Positions 34,765 through 46,133 are shown, counted from the first letter of the stretch. The stretch is DNA of 64,000 bases from Stigmatella aurantiaca (GCF_900109545.1 NZ_FOAP01000009.1:1-64000), one strand, 5' to 3'. Translations and numbers: made by a program. The notes: generated by a model from the letters alone, not told the origin.

Positions 34765-37267
34765 GCACGACGCGTTACAGCCCGGCGCAACTGCGCGCCT
34801 TGATCGAAGCCCTCGAGAACCCGATGGTGGTGCTCAAGGAGCATTCGCTGTGGCTGGTGAACGAGGCCTACCTGCGCATGCTGGGCTTGCCGCGTGAGGA
34901 AGTCGAAGGCGAGTCGGCCCTGAGGTTCATCAGCCCGCACGAGCGCAGCCTGCTGGGCGCCTCGATGCAACGGCTCCTGGAGGGGGCACCGCCGCCCACC
35001 GGCTCCGTCCGGCACCTGGTCCCCGCTGCGGGGGGGCGGATGCTCAAGATGGCCATTCAGCCCCAGGAGGTGGCGCTGGAGGACGGCTCCAAGGGCTGGC
35101 TGCTCAACCTCATCCCGCTGACGGAGCTGATGCCGCTGCTGAACGTGGCCGAGCGTTTGATGGAGCGCTCGGCCCGGCTGGTGACGGCGCGCTCGGAGCA
35201 GGCGGTGCGCCAGGTGACCCTGGAGATGCTGGCCTCGGCGGGCTTCCTGGCGCGGTTCCTCTCGCGCGACGGGGAGTGCCTGGGGCCCAGTGGGGAGAAG
35301 CCGCTGCCGGAGGATGGGCCGCGGGTGAAGGAGGCGCTCTCCCAGGGTCACCCCGTCTTCGGGGCCACGGGGCACGGCACCGCGTTCCACGTCTATGTGC
35401 CCCTGGGCGAGGCGCTCCAGGAGGTGTTGTGGGTGGGGGGCTCGGAGCTGGCGCTGACGCATGGCTCGGTGCTGATGCTCTTCGCCAAGATGGTGGGGGC
35501 GGCGCTGTCCGAGGCGCGCCTGCAGGCCGAGAGCGCCCGCGGCAAGTGGGAGATGGAGGCCCTGGCGGAGGTGGCGCGCTTCGTGGCGCGGGTGGAGCCT
35601 CCCAGCGCCGGCGCGTTCCTCGAGCGGCTCCAGGGGCTGTTGTCCGCCGACGCTGTCCTGCTGCATGTCCGGGAAGAGGAGGGCGCGCCGCCGGTGCCCA
35701 AGGCCAGCGTGGGGCTGACGGCGGTGGACCCCTCCCGGGACATGGGGCGCCTGGGCCGCGTGTTGAGCGAGGCGGTGCTGGGAAGTGAGCCGGGCGTCCT
35801 GTCGGGCGAGGCCGAGGGCCAGGCCCTGCGGGAGGCCTCGGGCGGGAAGCTGGGCTGTGGGGCCGCGGTGCGCCTCACGCGGGGCGGCGCGGTGTACGGC
35901 ACGCTCCAGGTGCTGCGCGGGCCGGCCCGCCCCTTTCAGCGCGCGGACCTGCGGCTGCTGGGCACGGTGGCCGAGCTGCTGGTGACGCTGCTGGAGCAGC
36001 ACCGCCTGCGCGCCGAGTCCGCCCGGCAGCTCTCCGAGACGCGCCTGCTGCTGGACCTGGCCCGCACCACCTCGGCGGTGCTCGACACGGCCAGCATCCT
36101 GGACCTGGCGGCGGACTTCCTCGTGCGCCTGCTGGGGGTGTCCAACTGCGCCATCCTGCTCTACGACGACCAGGCCAAGGTGCTGCGCGGCGCGGCGGCC
36201 TCGTCGGCCTACCGGGACTTCTTCCGCGAGGTGACGCTCCCGCTCACCAGCGATGACGTGGCGGCCCGCGCGGCGCGCGAGCGACGCTCCATCGCCGTGG
36301 AGGACGTGGAGAAGGCGGCGGGGGACGGCATTCCCGCGTTCGTCCAGACCCTGGGGGAGAAGGCGCTGCTGGCCCTGCCCCTCACCTCGCGTGACGAGCT
36401 CATCGGCGTGGTGCTGGTGGATGACACCCGGGGGCCGCGCGTCTTCGGCCCCTCGCTCATCGAGCTGGCGGAGGCCACCTGTGGCCAGCTCTCCATGGCC
36501 ATCGCCAACGCGCGGCTCTACGAGTCGCTCTGGGCCTCGTACGCGGAGCTGGCGGCCACGCGCGCGGAGATGGTCAAACGGGAGCGGCTCGCGGCCCTGG
36601 GCGAGCTGTCCGCCATCGTCGCCCACGAGGTTCGCAATCCCCTGGGGGTCATCTTCAACGCCGTGGCATCGCTGCGCCGCCTGGTTCCTCCCCAGGGGGA
36701 CGCCTCCATGTTGCTGGACATCCTGGCCGAGGAGAGCGATCGCCTCAATCGCATGGTGGCGGACCTGCTGGACTACACACGGCCTCGAGAGCCCATCCTC
36801 CATCCGGAGCACCTGGACCGCGTGATTCAGGATGCGCTGGACGCGGCCCGGCTCCAGGGCGGCCCCGGCGGCCAGACGGTCTCCGTGCAGATGGAGGTGG
36901 AGCCCGCGCTGCCGCCGGTGCCCATGGACCGGCGGCTCATCCGCCAGGCGCTCATCAACATCTTCGTCAACGCCATCCAGGCCATGCCCCAGGGGGGCGT
37001 GGTGCGGGTGAATGCCCGCCGCGAGCCCCACGCGGGCCGTGAGTCCCTGCGCATCGACGTGACGGACCAGGGCATGGGCATTCCCGCGGAACTCTTGCAC
37101 CGTGTCTTCGAACCCTTCTTCACCACCAAGGCCCAGGGCACCGGCCTGGGCCTGGCCGTGGTGAAGCGCATCCTGGAAGAGCACCGCGGGGAGATTGCCG
37201 TGGAAGGCACCCAGGGCCAGGGCACCACCTTCACCCTCCGGCTTCCCTTCCAACCGCCGACGCTCCC

Positions 37268-37271
<4 letters not shown>
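34761..37271 (+). CDS. pxrK: PAS/GAF sensor histidine kinase, PxrK-like
   Basis: An 836-aa soluble kinase. A PAS domain (about residues 10-125) is followed by a GAF-like segment (250-410), a second GAF (425-600, from ASILDLAADFLVRLLGVSNCAILLYD to AEATCGQLSMAI), a HisKA domain (His about 622 in AIVAHEVRNPLG) and a complete HATPase (INIFVNAIQAMP; DVTDQGMGIP; TGLGLAVV). It overlaps selB and the next gene by four bases each. The NtrC-type regulator directly downstream is the obvious partner. The symbol comes from synteny with the Myxococcus pxr sRNA locus, where a kinase and a sigma-54 regulator sit upstream of the sRNA; I could not align sequences. Confidence 0.75.
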
Positions 37272-38698
<1,427 letters not shown>

Positions 38699-38798
38699 TC
38701 TCCCCGGGGGTTCGCCGTCACAGGGCCGGACCCCCTCCCTCTCCGGCAGGGAGAGCGTTCGGTGATGGAAATACCAAGGGCCTGAAATGGCTGGAATT

Positions 38799-38812
38799 TT
38801 TCAGAGTTGAAA
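38799..38812 (+). promoter_or_regulatory. Candidate enhancer site, TTTCA-N4-TGAAA, distal copy
   Basis: TTTCAGAGTTGAAA is a perfect 5+5 inverted repeat, about 240 bases upstream of the sigma-54 promoter. It shares its arms and the GA after the left arm with the pair at 38926-38957. Sigma-54 activators bind such palindromes at a distance. Half sites CTGAAAT also occur nearby (about 38782). Confidence 0.5.
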
Positions 38813-38925
38813 GCCAATTTCCGGCCACAGTGGACGGAAAAGCCGGGAACGGACACCGGCAAAAACCCAACCACCTGAAATAATTGGGATTTTTTCCTTG
38901 GTACCTAAGGACAATCTCGAAGTCA

Positions 38926-38957
38926 TTTCAGATCTGAAACCGATTTCAGAGGTGAAA
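38926..38957 (+). promoter_or_regulatory. Paired candidate enhancer sites, TTTCA-N4-TGAAA
   Basis: TTTCAGATCTGAAA (38926-38939) and TTTCAGAGGTGAAA (38944-38957) start 18 bases apart and lie about 80-110 bases upstream of the sigma-54 promoter at 39036. This is the usual place for an NtrC-type activator dimer pair. The neighbouring regulator gene encodes a Fis-type HTH expected to bind a palindrome. The repeats are seen directly; the binding protein is inferred. Confidence 0.6.
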
Positions 38958-39035
38958 TGGAGTTGCCCGGGGGGCTGCAAGCGGTGCCAACACTCAACCC
39001 CTTGAAAAGACTGAGATTTAGCCCTTTGGGGCGGC

Positions 39036-39051
39036 TGGCACGAGGACTGCT
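39036..39051 (+). promoter_or_regulatory. Sigma-54 promoter of the pxr-like sRNA
   Basis: TGGCACGAGGACTGCT matches the -24/-12 consensus TGGCACG-N4-TTGC(A/T) at all but one base, with the GG and GC ten bases apart. It predicts transcription from about 39062. It drives no protein gene; the only downstream unit on this strand is the sRNA ending at the 39143 terminator. Confidence 0.8.
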
Positions 39052-39061
39052 ATAGAGATGC

Positions 39062-39184
39062 CCGGGACGCATCGAAGCGAGGCTGAAGGTGGTTCCCCCC
39101 CACCCCTTCAGCACTTCCGGTGAGTCACCTTTAGAAGAACCCGCGGCCCGGTACCCTCTTGGGGTATCGGGCCGCCTTCTTTTC
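39062..39184 (+). ncRNA. pxr: Pxr-like developmental small RNA
   Basis: A predicted 123-nt RNA runs from the sigma-54 start to a strong intrinsic terminator. Stem-loop 1: GCTGAAGG (39082-39089) pairs with CCTTCAGC (39104-39111), with a C-rich loop containing six consecutive C (39095-39100). A short GGTG/CACC hairpin follows near 39118-39128, then the terminator stem: three stem-loops in all. No ORF or ribosome-binding site lies inside. In Myxococcus the Pxr sRNA, sigma-54 dependent and also with a C-run in a stem-loop, blocks fruiting-body development during growth. Identity is inferred from architecture and the kinase/regulator pair upstream, not from alignment. Confidence 0.65.
39143..39184 (+). 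terminator. Rho-independent terminator of the sRNA
   Basis: GCGGCCCGGTACCC (39143-39156) and GGGTATCGGGCCGC (39162-39175) form a 14-bp stem with one G-U pair and a 5-base loop, followed by CTTCTTTTC. It is oriented for rightward transcription. The leftward gene ending at 39196 has no T-run on its side. Confidence 0.85.
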
Positions 39185-39195
39185 TAGCCCATGGA

Positions 39196-39936
39196 TCAGT
39201 GCGGCGCCCGTGCCTTTTGACTCTGCCGGTACGTGGGAATGCGCGTGGAGTGAAGGAAGCCCACGGGCTGGATGCCCCGGCCGGTGCGGAAGGGCCAGAA
39301 GCGCAAGAGCGCGGGATCCAGGGTGACTTCCTCCACCAGCCGCAGCTCCGCGAGCGGCCACCACTGTCCCGCGAGCTCCCCGCGCAGGGGCCGCGCCTCG
39401 AAGGTGAACAGGGCGCGTCCCGCCTGGACGGCGGCCTGGATTCGCTCCACGCGGCTCTGGCCCGGAACCTCGTCCCGGTGGGAGACGAGGCGCAGCTTCA
39501 CCCGGCCCAGCCCCGTCACTTCGAATGGGGAGACGGCGTAGTAGTCGTTCTTCCGCCAGTCGTGGGTGTCCGTGGTGAGGGGCGCCAGCCCCAACGTCCA
39601 GGCCGAACGCAGGGTGGCGAAGAGGAGATCCTGGTCCCCTTCGGCGGGCGCCTCGGTGACGGTCCCCGTAGCGCGCAAGCGCACCGCGAGCCCGAGCACA
39701 TCCGGCCACTCCCGGTGGCCACGCCACATCGCGGCCGACAGCCGCACGAGGGCCGGGCCGGGCAGGTTCACGGCCAGGGTCTGGAGGCTGGCGTGCGTGT
39801 CGAGCGCCTTCACCTCGCCCCGGAAGGTGATGCCCTCCGGGTGGAGCAGGCGGGCGTGACGGATCTTCGCCCCCACGCGGACCGCGGGGCCCCACAGGGC
39901 GCCGACGAAACGGCCCAGGTTTTCCGACAGCGACAT
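39196..39936 (-). CDS. Catalase-like-fold protein of unknown function
   Basis: A 246-aa protein starting at ATG 39936 with GGAGGGAATCAC upstream. The segment RHARLLHPEGITFRGEVKAL, then PALVRLSAAMWRGHREWPDV and LGLAVRLR, follows the order of the catalase core (RxxHGxG, VRFS, D.RGFAVR). However, the haem-ligand Tyr region and most of the catalase length are missing. Similar short proteins in actinobacteria are annotated only by homology. An enzymatic function cannot be given. It is the last leftward gene after the nuo operon, separated from nuoN by 162 bases holding a terminator, so it probably has its own promoter. Confidence 0.5.
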   Translation of the reverse strand: MSLSENLGRFVGALWGPAVRVGAKIRHARLLHPEGITFRGEVKALDTHASLQTLAVNLPGPALVRLSAAMWRGHREWPDVLGLAVRLRATGTVTEAPAEGDQDLLFATLRSAWTLGLAPLTTDTHDWRKNDYYAVSPFEVTGLGRVKLRLVSHRDEVPGQSRVERIQAAVQAGRALFTFEARPLRGELAGQWWPLAELRLVEEVTLDPALLRFWPFRTGRGIQPVGFLHSTRIPTYRQSQKARAPH

Positions 39937-40041
39937 GTGATTCCCTCCGAGCCCAAAGGTGGAGCGGGAGGGGTGGGGAGAGAAGAGGCCGTGCCCGGGG
40001 CCTGACTGGCCGCTTGCTGGGGAGGAATCCCCCGCCCATGG

Positions 40042-40074
40042 AAACGCCCGCCCCGGCGAAGCCAGGACGGGCGT
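40042..40074 (-). terminator. Rho-independent terminator of the nuo operon
   Basis: Read on the minus strand, ACGCCCGTCCTGG and CCGGGGCGGGCGT form a 13-bp stem with two G-U pairs and a CTTCG loop, followed by TTCC after the terminal T. It lies about 25 bases after the nuoN stop and separates the operon from the catalase-like gene. Confidence 0.75.
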
Positions 40075-40098
40075 GCACCACGGCCTCACATGAAGGCA

Positions 40099-41658
40099 CT
40101 ACGGGCCGATGAAGAGCGTCCCGGCCTGCGCGAGCCAGCCCGTCACGGGCCCCGGCAGAATGCCCAGCACCACCACGGCGGCGGTGGACAGCACCAGGGT
40201 GAGCTCGGTGGTCCAGATGCGCTCCAGCGTGTGCGCGCCCTCGGGCACCGGCCGCATGAACATGTAAACAATGACGCGCAGGTAGTAGTACACGCCCACG
40301 GCGCTGGTCAGCATGCCCACGATGGCCAGGCCGACGAGGCCCGTGTCCACCGCGCTGCGGAAGAGGAGCAGCTTGCCCATGAAGCCGATGGTGGGCGGGA
40401 TGCCACTCAGCGACAGCATGAACACCGCCATCGCCAGGGCCCAGCCCGGCCGCCGCTGGGCCAGGCCGCTGAAGCGGTCCAGGTCCCACGCGGTTCCCTT
40501 CTCCTCGTCCTCGCGGCGCTCCAGCGAGGAGACGAGCGCGAAGGCGCCCGCCGCGGTGACGGTGTAGGCCAGCAGGTAGAAGAGGATGCCGCGCAGCGCG
40601 TCCGCGCGGGCGATCTCCAGCGGCGAGCCCGCCCCCAGCAGGGTAGGGGCCAGCAGCCGGAACTGCTCCCCCGGCCGGTTGACGAACAGCGACGCCACGC
40701 CCACCAGCAGGTACCCGGCGTGGGCGATGGATGAGTACGCCAGCATGCGCTTCACGTTGCGCTGGGGCAGGGCCAGCAGGTTGCCGATGATCATCGACAG
40801 GAACGCGAGCACGGAGAAGATGACGAAGGGCACCTGCGGATCCATGCCCTGGGACACCGACAGGAACACGCGCACCAGCGCCGCGAAGGCAGCCGCCTTC
40901 ACGCCCGCGCTCATCAGCGCGGTGACGGGGGTGGGCGCGCCCTCGTACACGTCCGGGGTCCACATGTGGAAGGGCACCGCGGCCACCTTGAAGGCAAAGC
41001 CGGCCGCCACCAGGATGACGCCGCTGTAGACGAGCGCCCGGTGGTCCACGAGCGCGCCCGGCAGCGCCGCGCTCAGCTCCGACAGCCGGGTGTGCCCGGT
41101 GGCCCCGTACAGCAGCGCCGCGCCGTACAGCAGCACCGCCGAGGAGAAGGCCCCCAGGATGAAGTACTTGAAGCCCGCCTCGCTCGGCCGCGTGCCCCGG
41201 CGCAGATAGGAGGTGAGGGCGTAGGTGCCGATGGAGAGCACCTCGATGTTGACGAAGATGGTGATGAGCTCGGCCGACACGGCCAGCAGGCTCATGCCCG
41301 CCGAGGCGAAGAGCATCAGCGCGTAGAACTCACCGCGCTCCGCGCCGCGCCGGCGCAGGAAGCCCGCCGCGCTCAGCGCCGCCAGCGCCAGGGCCACGCA
41401 CACGACGAAGGACAGGAAGCTGGAGAAGGGGTCCAGCACCGCGTAGCCGAGGAACACCTGCTGCGGGGGCTGGAACATCAGCGCGACGGAGACGGTGGCG
41501 GCCACCACCGCCGTCGCCGTGGCCAGCACCGTCTGGTAGCCGCGCGAGGAGTTGGCGGAGAGGAAGACCTCCGACAGCAGCAGGACGCAGGCTCCCACCA
41601 CCAGGATGATGGCGGGCAGTACCGGGAGGAAATCTGCCGAGGTGAGATTGGGAGTCAT
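40099..41658 (-). CDS. nuoN: NADH-quinone oxidoreductase subunit N
   Basis: A 519-aa antiporter-like subunit of the complex I membrane arm, with about 14 predicted helices. Typical motifs are the Glu in NIEVLSIGTYAL, FKVAAVPFHMWTPDVYEGAPTP, and the broken-helix Lys region RNVKRMLAYSSIAHAGY. It contributes to proton translocation. ATG start is 53 bases after nuoL; nuoM, which normally lies between them, is absent from this cluster. It is the last gene of the leftward operon, followed by a terminator. Confidence 0.95.
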   Translation of the reverse strand: MTPNLTSADFLPVLPAIILVVGACVLLLSEVFLSANSSRGYQTVLATATAVVAATVSVALMFQPPQQVFLGYAVLDPFSSFLSFVVCVALALAALSAAGFLRRRGAERGEFYALMLFASAGMSLLAVSAELITIFVNIEVLSIGTYALTSYLRRGTRPSEAGFKYFILGAFSSAVLLYGAALLYGATGHTRLSELSAALPGALVDHRALVYSGVILVAAGFAFKVAAVPFHMWTPDVYEGAPTPVTALMSAGVKAAAFAALVRVFLSVSQGMDPQVPFVIFSVLAFLSMIIGNLLALPQRNVKRMLAYSSIAHAGYLLVGVASLFVNRPGEQFRLLAPTLLGAGSPLEIARADALRGILFYLLAYTVTAAGAFALVSSLERREDEEKGTAWDLDRFSGLAQRRPGWALAMAVFMLSLSGIPPTIGFMGKLLLFRSAVDTGLVGLAIVGMLTSAVGVYYYLRVIVYMFMRPVPEGAHTLERIWTTELTLVLSTAAVVVLGILPGPVTGWLAQAGTLFIGP

Positions 41659-41710
41659 GGCAGGAGCGGGCCCTTACGGCAGGGGGAGGCAAGAGTGTCG
41701 GAGAAGCCCA

Positions 41711-43939
41711 TCAGAGCACCTGGAAGAGCGCGTAGACGACGCCGCCCAGCAGCGCCAGGGCCATGACCGCGGCATAGGCCTGCGCATCCCCGGTCTGCAG
41801 GTAGCGCAGCGCGCTGCCGGCGCGCACGGTGAGCCAGGCGGAGCCGCGCACCAGCACCGTGTCGATGAGGAACGAGTCCACCACGCGGTACAGCAGGAAG
41901 CTGAGGAACTTCACCGGGCGGATGAGGATCAGCTCGTACAGCTCATCCACGTAGAACTTGTTCTGCGCCACCCGGCGGGTCTGCAGCGCGAAGGCGGGGA
42001 CCGGCTGGCCGCGGCGCGCCGGGAAGAACGACAGGTACAGGAAGGCCGCCGCGCCGCCACCCACCAGCGACACCACCCAGGCCACCAGGTAGTCCACCAT
42101 CTTGGGCTGGCTGTCATCGAGGACGAGGGTGCCGGCGCTGCGCACGATGTCCCGCGTGGGGCCGAACACGGAGCTGAGGAAGTTGTCCATCAGCGCCTCG
42201 GGACGTCCCTTCAGCAGGGGGAAGGCATAGACGGCGGACACGACGCTGAGCACCGCGAGCAGCACCAGCGGCAGCGTCATGGCCCAGGAGCTCTCGTGCG
42301 CGTGCGCGAGCTTCGCCTCGGACGAGCGCTTGCCCTCGAACGTCAGCAGGTACAGGCGCGACATGTAGAAGGCCGTGCACGCGGTGATGAGCAGGCCCAC
42401 GGGGTAGAGCAGGTGGTTGACCCACGCGTAGCCCGTGAGGAGGTTGTGGTGGACGCCGTGGAAGATGGCGTCCTTGGAGAAGAAGCCCGACAGCGGGACG
42501 ATGCCCGTGATGGCCAGCGTGGCGATGGCGAAGGTCACCCACGTCCAGCGCATCTCGTGGCGCAGCCCGCCCAGCTTCTTGATGTCCGTCTCGTCCCCGT
42601 TGCCGTGCATCACGCTGCCGGCGCCCAGGAACAGACACGCCTTGAAGAAGGCGTGGGTGACCAGGTGCAGCACCGCCGCCCAGAAGATGCCCGTGCCCAA
42701 GCCCATGAACATGATGCCCAGCTGGGACACGGTGGAGTAGGCGAGCACCTTCTTGATGTCGTCCTGCGCGAAGGCGATGAGCGCCGCGAGCAGCGCCGTC
42801 GCCGCGCCGATGCAGGCAATCGTCGCCATCACCACGGGGCTGAGCACCAGGAGCGAGCTCATGCGCGCGAACAGGTAGATGCCCGCGGTGACCATCGTCG
42901 CCGCGTGGATGAGGGCGGAGACGGGCGTCGGGCCCGCCATGGCGTCCGGCAGCCACACGTACAGCGGCAGCTGGGCGCTCTTGCCCGCGGCGCCCAGCAG
43001 GAACAGCAGCAGCGCCACCGTGAGCACCCCACCGAAGGTGCGGCCCTTCAGCGGCCCCTCGGCGATGGGCGTCGTCAGCGTCACCGCGCCGTTGCTCTGC
43101 TGCTCCGGCAGGGCCCGGGCCAGCGTCTCCAGGCCCTGGAAGGTGACGGGGCCCCGCATGGCCACGCCCGCCTGGAACCGGGCGGGATCGCCCCGGCCCG
43201 TCTCCGTGCTCTGGCCGTTGCGGAAGGTGCGCACGAAGCGGAAGTCCTCCGCCGAGGCCTGCTGGGAGAAGGCGCTCACCAGCGTCACGAGCAGGAAGGT
43301 GGCGATGAGGAACGCGAAGTCGCCGATGCGGTTGGTGATGAAGGCCTTGCGCCCGGCCCACGCCTTGGCCGAGTCCGTGTACCAGAAGCCGATGAGCAGG
43401 TAGCTGGCCATGCCCACGCCCTCCCAGCCCACGAACAGCAGCACGAGGTTGTCGGCCATCACCAGCGTCAGCATCATCGCGACGAACAGGTTGAGGTACG
43501 CGAAGTACCGCCAGTACCCGTCATCGTGCTCCATGTACGCGGTGGAGTAGAGGTGGATGAGGAAGCCCACCCCGGTGATGACCAGCATCAGCGTGCCGGA
43601 CAGGTGGTCCACCAGCAGGCCGAAGTTCACCCGGAAGCTGCCCGCGCTGAACCACGTGCCCAGGTCCGTCCAGATGGCGTGGCTGGTGCGGAAGCCGCCG
43701 AAGGTGTCCGGCACCGAGGGCGCACCGCTGCTCGTGGCCCAGAAGGCCAGCACCGACAGCACGAAGGAGCCCGCCACCGAGGCACACGCCACCAGGTGCA
43801 CGTTCTCGCGGCCCAGCCGCCGGCCGAACAGGCCGCACACCAGCGCGCCCAGCAGGGGCAGCGCGATGATCATCCACAGGGAGGGCGCCAGGAGCGCCGG
43901 GGCGATGGGAGCACTGCTGAAGAAGTCGTTGAGAGCCAT
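41711..43939 (-). CDS. nuoL: NADH-quinone oxidoreductase subunit L
   Basis: A 742-aa distal proton-pumping subunit of complex I, longer than the roughly 610 residues of well-known NuoL. The core is conserved (FVGWEGVGMASYLLIGFW, LPLYVWLPDAMAGPTPVSAL, KVLAYSTVSQLGIMFM), and the long lateral-helix C-terminus is present. Part of the extra length is a hydrophilic insertion at about residues 215-290 (FRNGQSTETGRGDPARFQAG) between membrane helices. It lies 30 bases after nuoK and 53 before nuoN. No frameshift or loss of key residues is visible. Confidence 0.95.
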   Translation of the reverse strand: MALNDFFSSAPIAPALLAPSLWMIIALPLLGALVCGLFGRRLGRENVHLVACASVAGSFVLSVLAFWATSSGAPSVPDTFGGFRTSHAIWTDLGTWFSAGSFRVNFGLLVDHLSGTLMLVITGVGFLIHLYSTAYMEHDDGYWRYFAYLNLFVAMMLTLVMADNLVLLFVGWEGVGMASYLLIGFWYTDSAKAWAGRKAFITNRIGDFAFLIATFLLVTLVSAFSQQASAEDFRFVRTFRNGQSTETGRGDPARFQAGVAMRGPVTFQGLETLARALPEQQSNGAVTLTTPIAEGPLKGRTFGGVLTVALLLFLLGAAGKSAQLPLYVWLPDAMAGPTPVSALIHAATMVTAGIYLFARMSSLLVLSPVVMATIACIGAATALLAALIAFAQDDIKKVLAYSTVSQLGIMFMGLGTGIFWAAVLHLVTHAFFKACLFLGAGSVMHGNGDETDIKKLGGLRHEMRWTWVTFAIATLAITGIVPLSGFFSKDAIFHGVHHNLLTGYAWVNHLLYPVGLLITACTAFYMSRLYLLTFEGKRSSEAKLAHAHESSWAMTLPLVLLAVLSVVSAVYAFPLLKGRPEALMDNFLSSVFGPTRDIVRSAGTLVLDDSQPKMVDYLVAWVVSLVGGGAAAFLYLSFFPARRGQPVPAFALQTRRVAQNKFYVDELYELILIRPVKFLSFLLYRVVDSFLIDTVLVRGSAWLTVRAGSALRYLQTGDAQAYAAVMALALLGGVVYALFQVL

Positions 43940-43968
43940 GCGAAAGCTTTCGGCGGGAGGGGACCGCG

Positions 43969-44271
43969 TCAGTGCTTCATCGTCTTGATTTCGTCGATGT
44001 TGACGCTGCCTCGGCTGCGGAAGACGGCGATGACGATGGCCAGCCCCATGGCCGCCTCCGCCGCCGCCACCGCGATGACGAAGAAGGCCGACACGTGGCC
44101 GATGCTGTCACCGCGCATCCGCGCGAACGCCAGGAACGTCAGGTTCGCCGCGTTGAGCATCAACTCCACGCACATGAAGACGACGAGCGCGTTGCGGCGC
44201 ACCAGCACGCCGAACATGCCCAGGCAGAACAGGGCCGCGGCGAGGATGAGGTAGTACGAGATGGGAACCAT
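43969..44271 (-). CDS. nuoK: NADH-quinone oxidoreductase subunit K
   Basis: A 100-aa, three-helix membrane subunit. The conserved membrane Glu residues are in FMCVELMLNAANLTF and in AAAEAAMGLAI, which take part in the proton channel. Normal length for NuoK. It starts at ATG 25 bases after the nuoJ stop and is followed by nuoL 30 bases downstream, as in standard nuo operons. Confidence 0.95.
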   Translation of the reverse strand: MVPISYYLILAAALFCLGMFGVLVRRNALVVFMCVELMLNAANLTFLAFARMRGDSIGHVSAFFVIAVAAAEAAMGLAIVIAVFRSRGSVNIDEIKTMKH

Positions 44272-44295
44272 GGTGCCCTTTGCCGCGGCGCGGCT

Positions 44296-44795
<500 letters not shown>

Positions 44796-44799
<4 letters not shown>

Positions 44800-46133
44800 G
44801 ACCAGTCTCCGAACGCGCCCCAGGGCTTGTCGCCGAACGGGCAGCGCTTCTCGTGGATGTGCGCCTCGAACTCGGCGCGGAACCGCATGAGGAACGAATG
44901 CGTGGGCAGCGCGGCCGCGTCGCCCAGCGCGCAGATGGTGTTGCCCAGGCCCATGGGCGGGTAGGGCGCGATGGACGAGGCCACGTGGCTGAGCATCTCG
45001 ATGTCCGCCATCTCGCCGCGGCCCTCCTCGATCTTGCGCAGCAGCCGCGTCTGCCACGGCGTGCCCTCGCGGCACGGGGTGCACTGGCCGCAGGACTCCT
45101 CGGCGTAGAAGCGCGCCACGCGCCACAGGCAGCGCACCATGCACGAGGTGTCGTCCATGACGATGACGCCGCCAGAGCCGGCCATCGTCTGCTTCATGCG
45201 CAGCGCCTCGAACTCCAGCGCCACGTCCAGCTCGTTGGGGCTGAGCACCGGCGCCGAGGAGCCGCCGGGGATGACGGCCTTCACCGAGCGCCCCGCGGGC
45301 AGCCCCTGGCCGTACTTGTCGCCGAAGATGAGCTCGGAGACCGTCGTCTGCAGCGGGATTTCGTAGACGCCCGGCTTGTTCACCGTGCCCGACAGGCACA
45401 CCAGGCGCGTGCCGCCGGACTTCTCGGTGCCCAGCTTCGAGTACCAGTCCGCGCCGCGCGCGAAGATGTGCGGGACGTTGGCCAGCGTCTCCACGTTGTT
45501 GATGACCGTGGGGGAGCCGAACAGGCCCACCACCGCGGGGAAGGGCGGCTTGAGCCGGGGCCAGCCCTTCTTGCCCTCCAGGCTCTCGAGCAGCGCCGTC
45601 TCCTCGCCGCAGATGTACGCGCCCGCGCCGCGCACCAGGTAGCAGTTCAGCTCGTAGTCCTTGCCCAGGAGCGTCTTGCCGAAGATGCCCGCCTGGTAGG
45701 CCTCATCGATCGCGGCCTGGGTGCGCTGGGCCGGGTGCTTGAACTCGCCGCGCATGTAGATGTAGCAGGTGTGCACCCCCAGCGCGTACGCCGCGATGGC
45801 GATGCCCTCCAGCAGCATGTGCGGATCCAGCGACAGGACGTAGCGGTCCTTGAAGGTGCCCGGCTCGGACTCGTCCGCGTTGACGGCCAGGTACTTGGGC
45901 TTGGGGTTGTCCTTGGGGACGAAGCTCCACTTGAGCCCGGTGGGGAAGCCCGCGCCGCCGCGGCCGCGCAGGTTGGACTTCTTCACCTCGTCGATGATCG
46001 CTGCGGGCGCCATCTCCAGCACCTTCTTCAGCGATTCATAGCCCCCGCGCTTGCGGTAGTGCTCCATCGTCCACGACTGAGGCTGCCCCCACGCCGAGGA
46101 GATGAGCGGTTCAAAGGCGGATGCGGTCGTCAT
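44796..46133 (-). CDS. nuoF: NADH-quinone oxidoreductase subunit F (NADH- and FMN-binding)
   Basis: A 445-aa peripheral subunit that oxidises NADH. The NADH/FMN site is shown by LRGRGGAGFPTGLKW and YLAVNADESEPGTFKDR, with YICGEETALLESLEG nearby. The 4Fe-4S (N3) ligands are in SCGQCTPCREG plus a Cys about 40 residues later in NTICALGDAA. All key residues are present. It lies 37 bases after nuoE and overlaps nuoJ by four bases. Confidence 0.96.

Noticed and set aside
40099..41711. Hidden or fused nuoM between nuoL and nuoN
   Set aside because: Only 53 bases separate the two genes, and neither is long enough or carries a second antiporter core.
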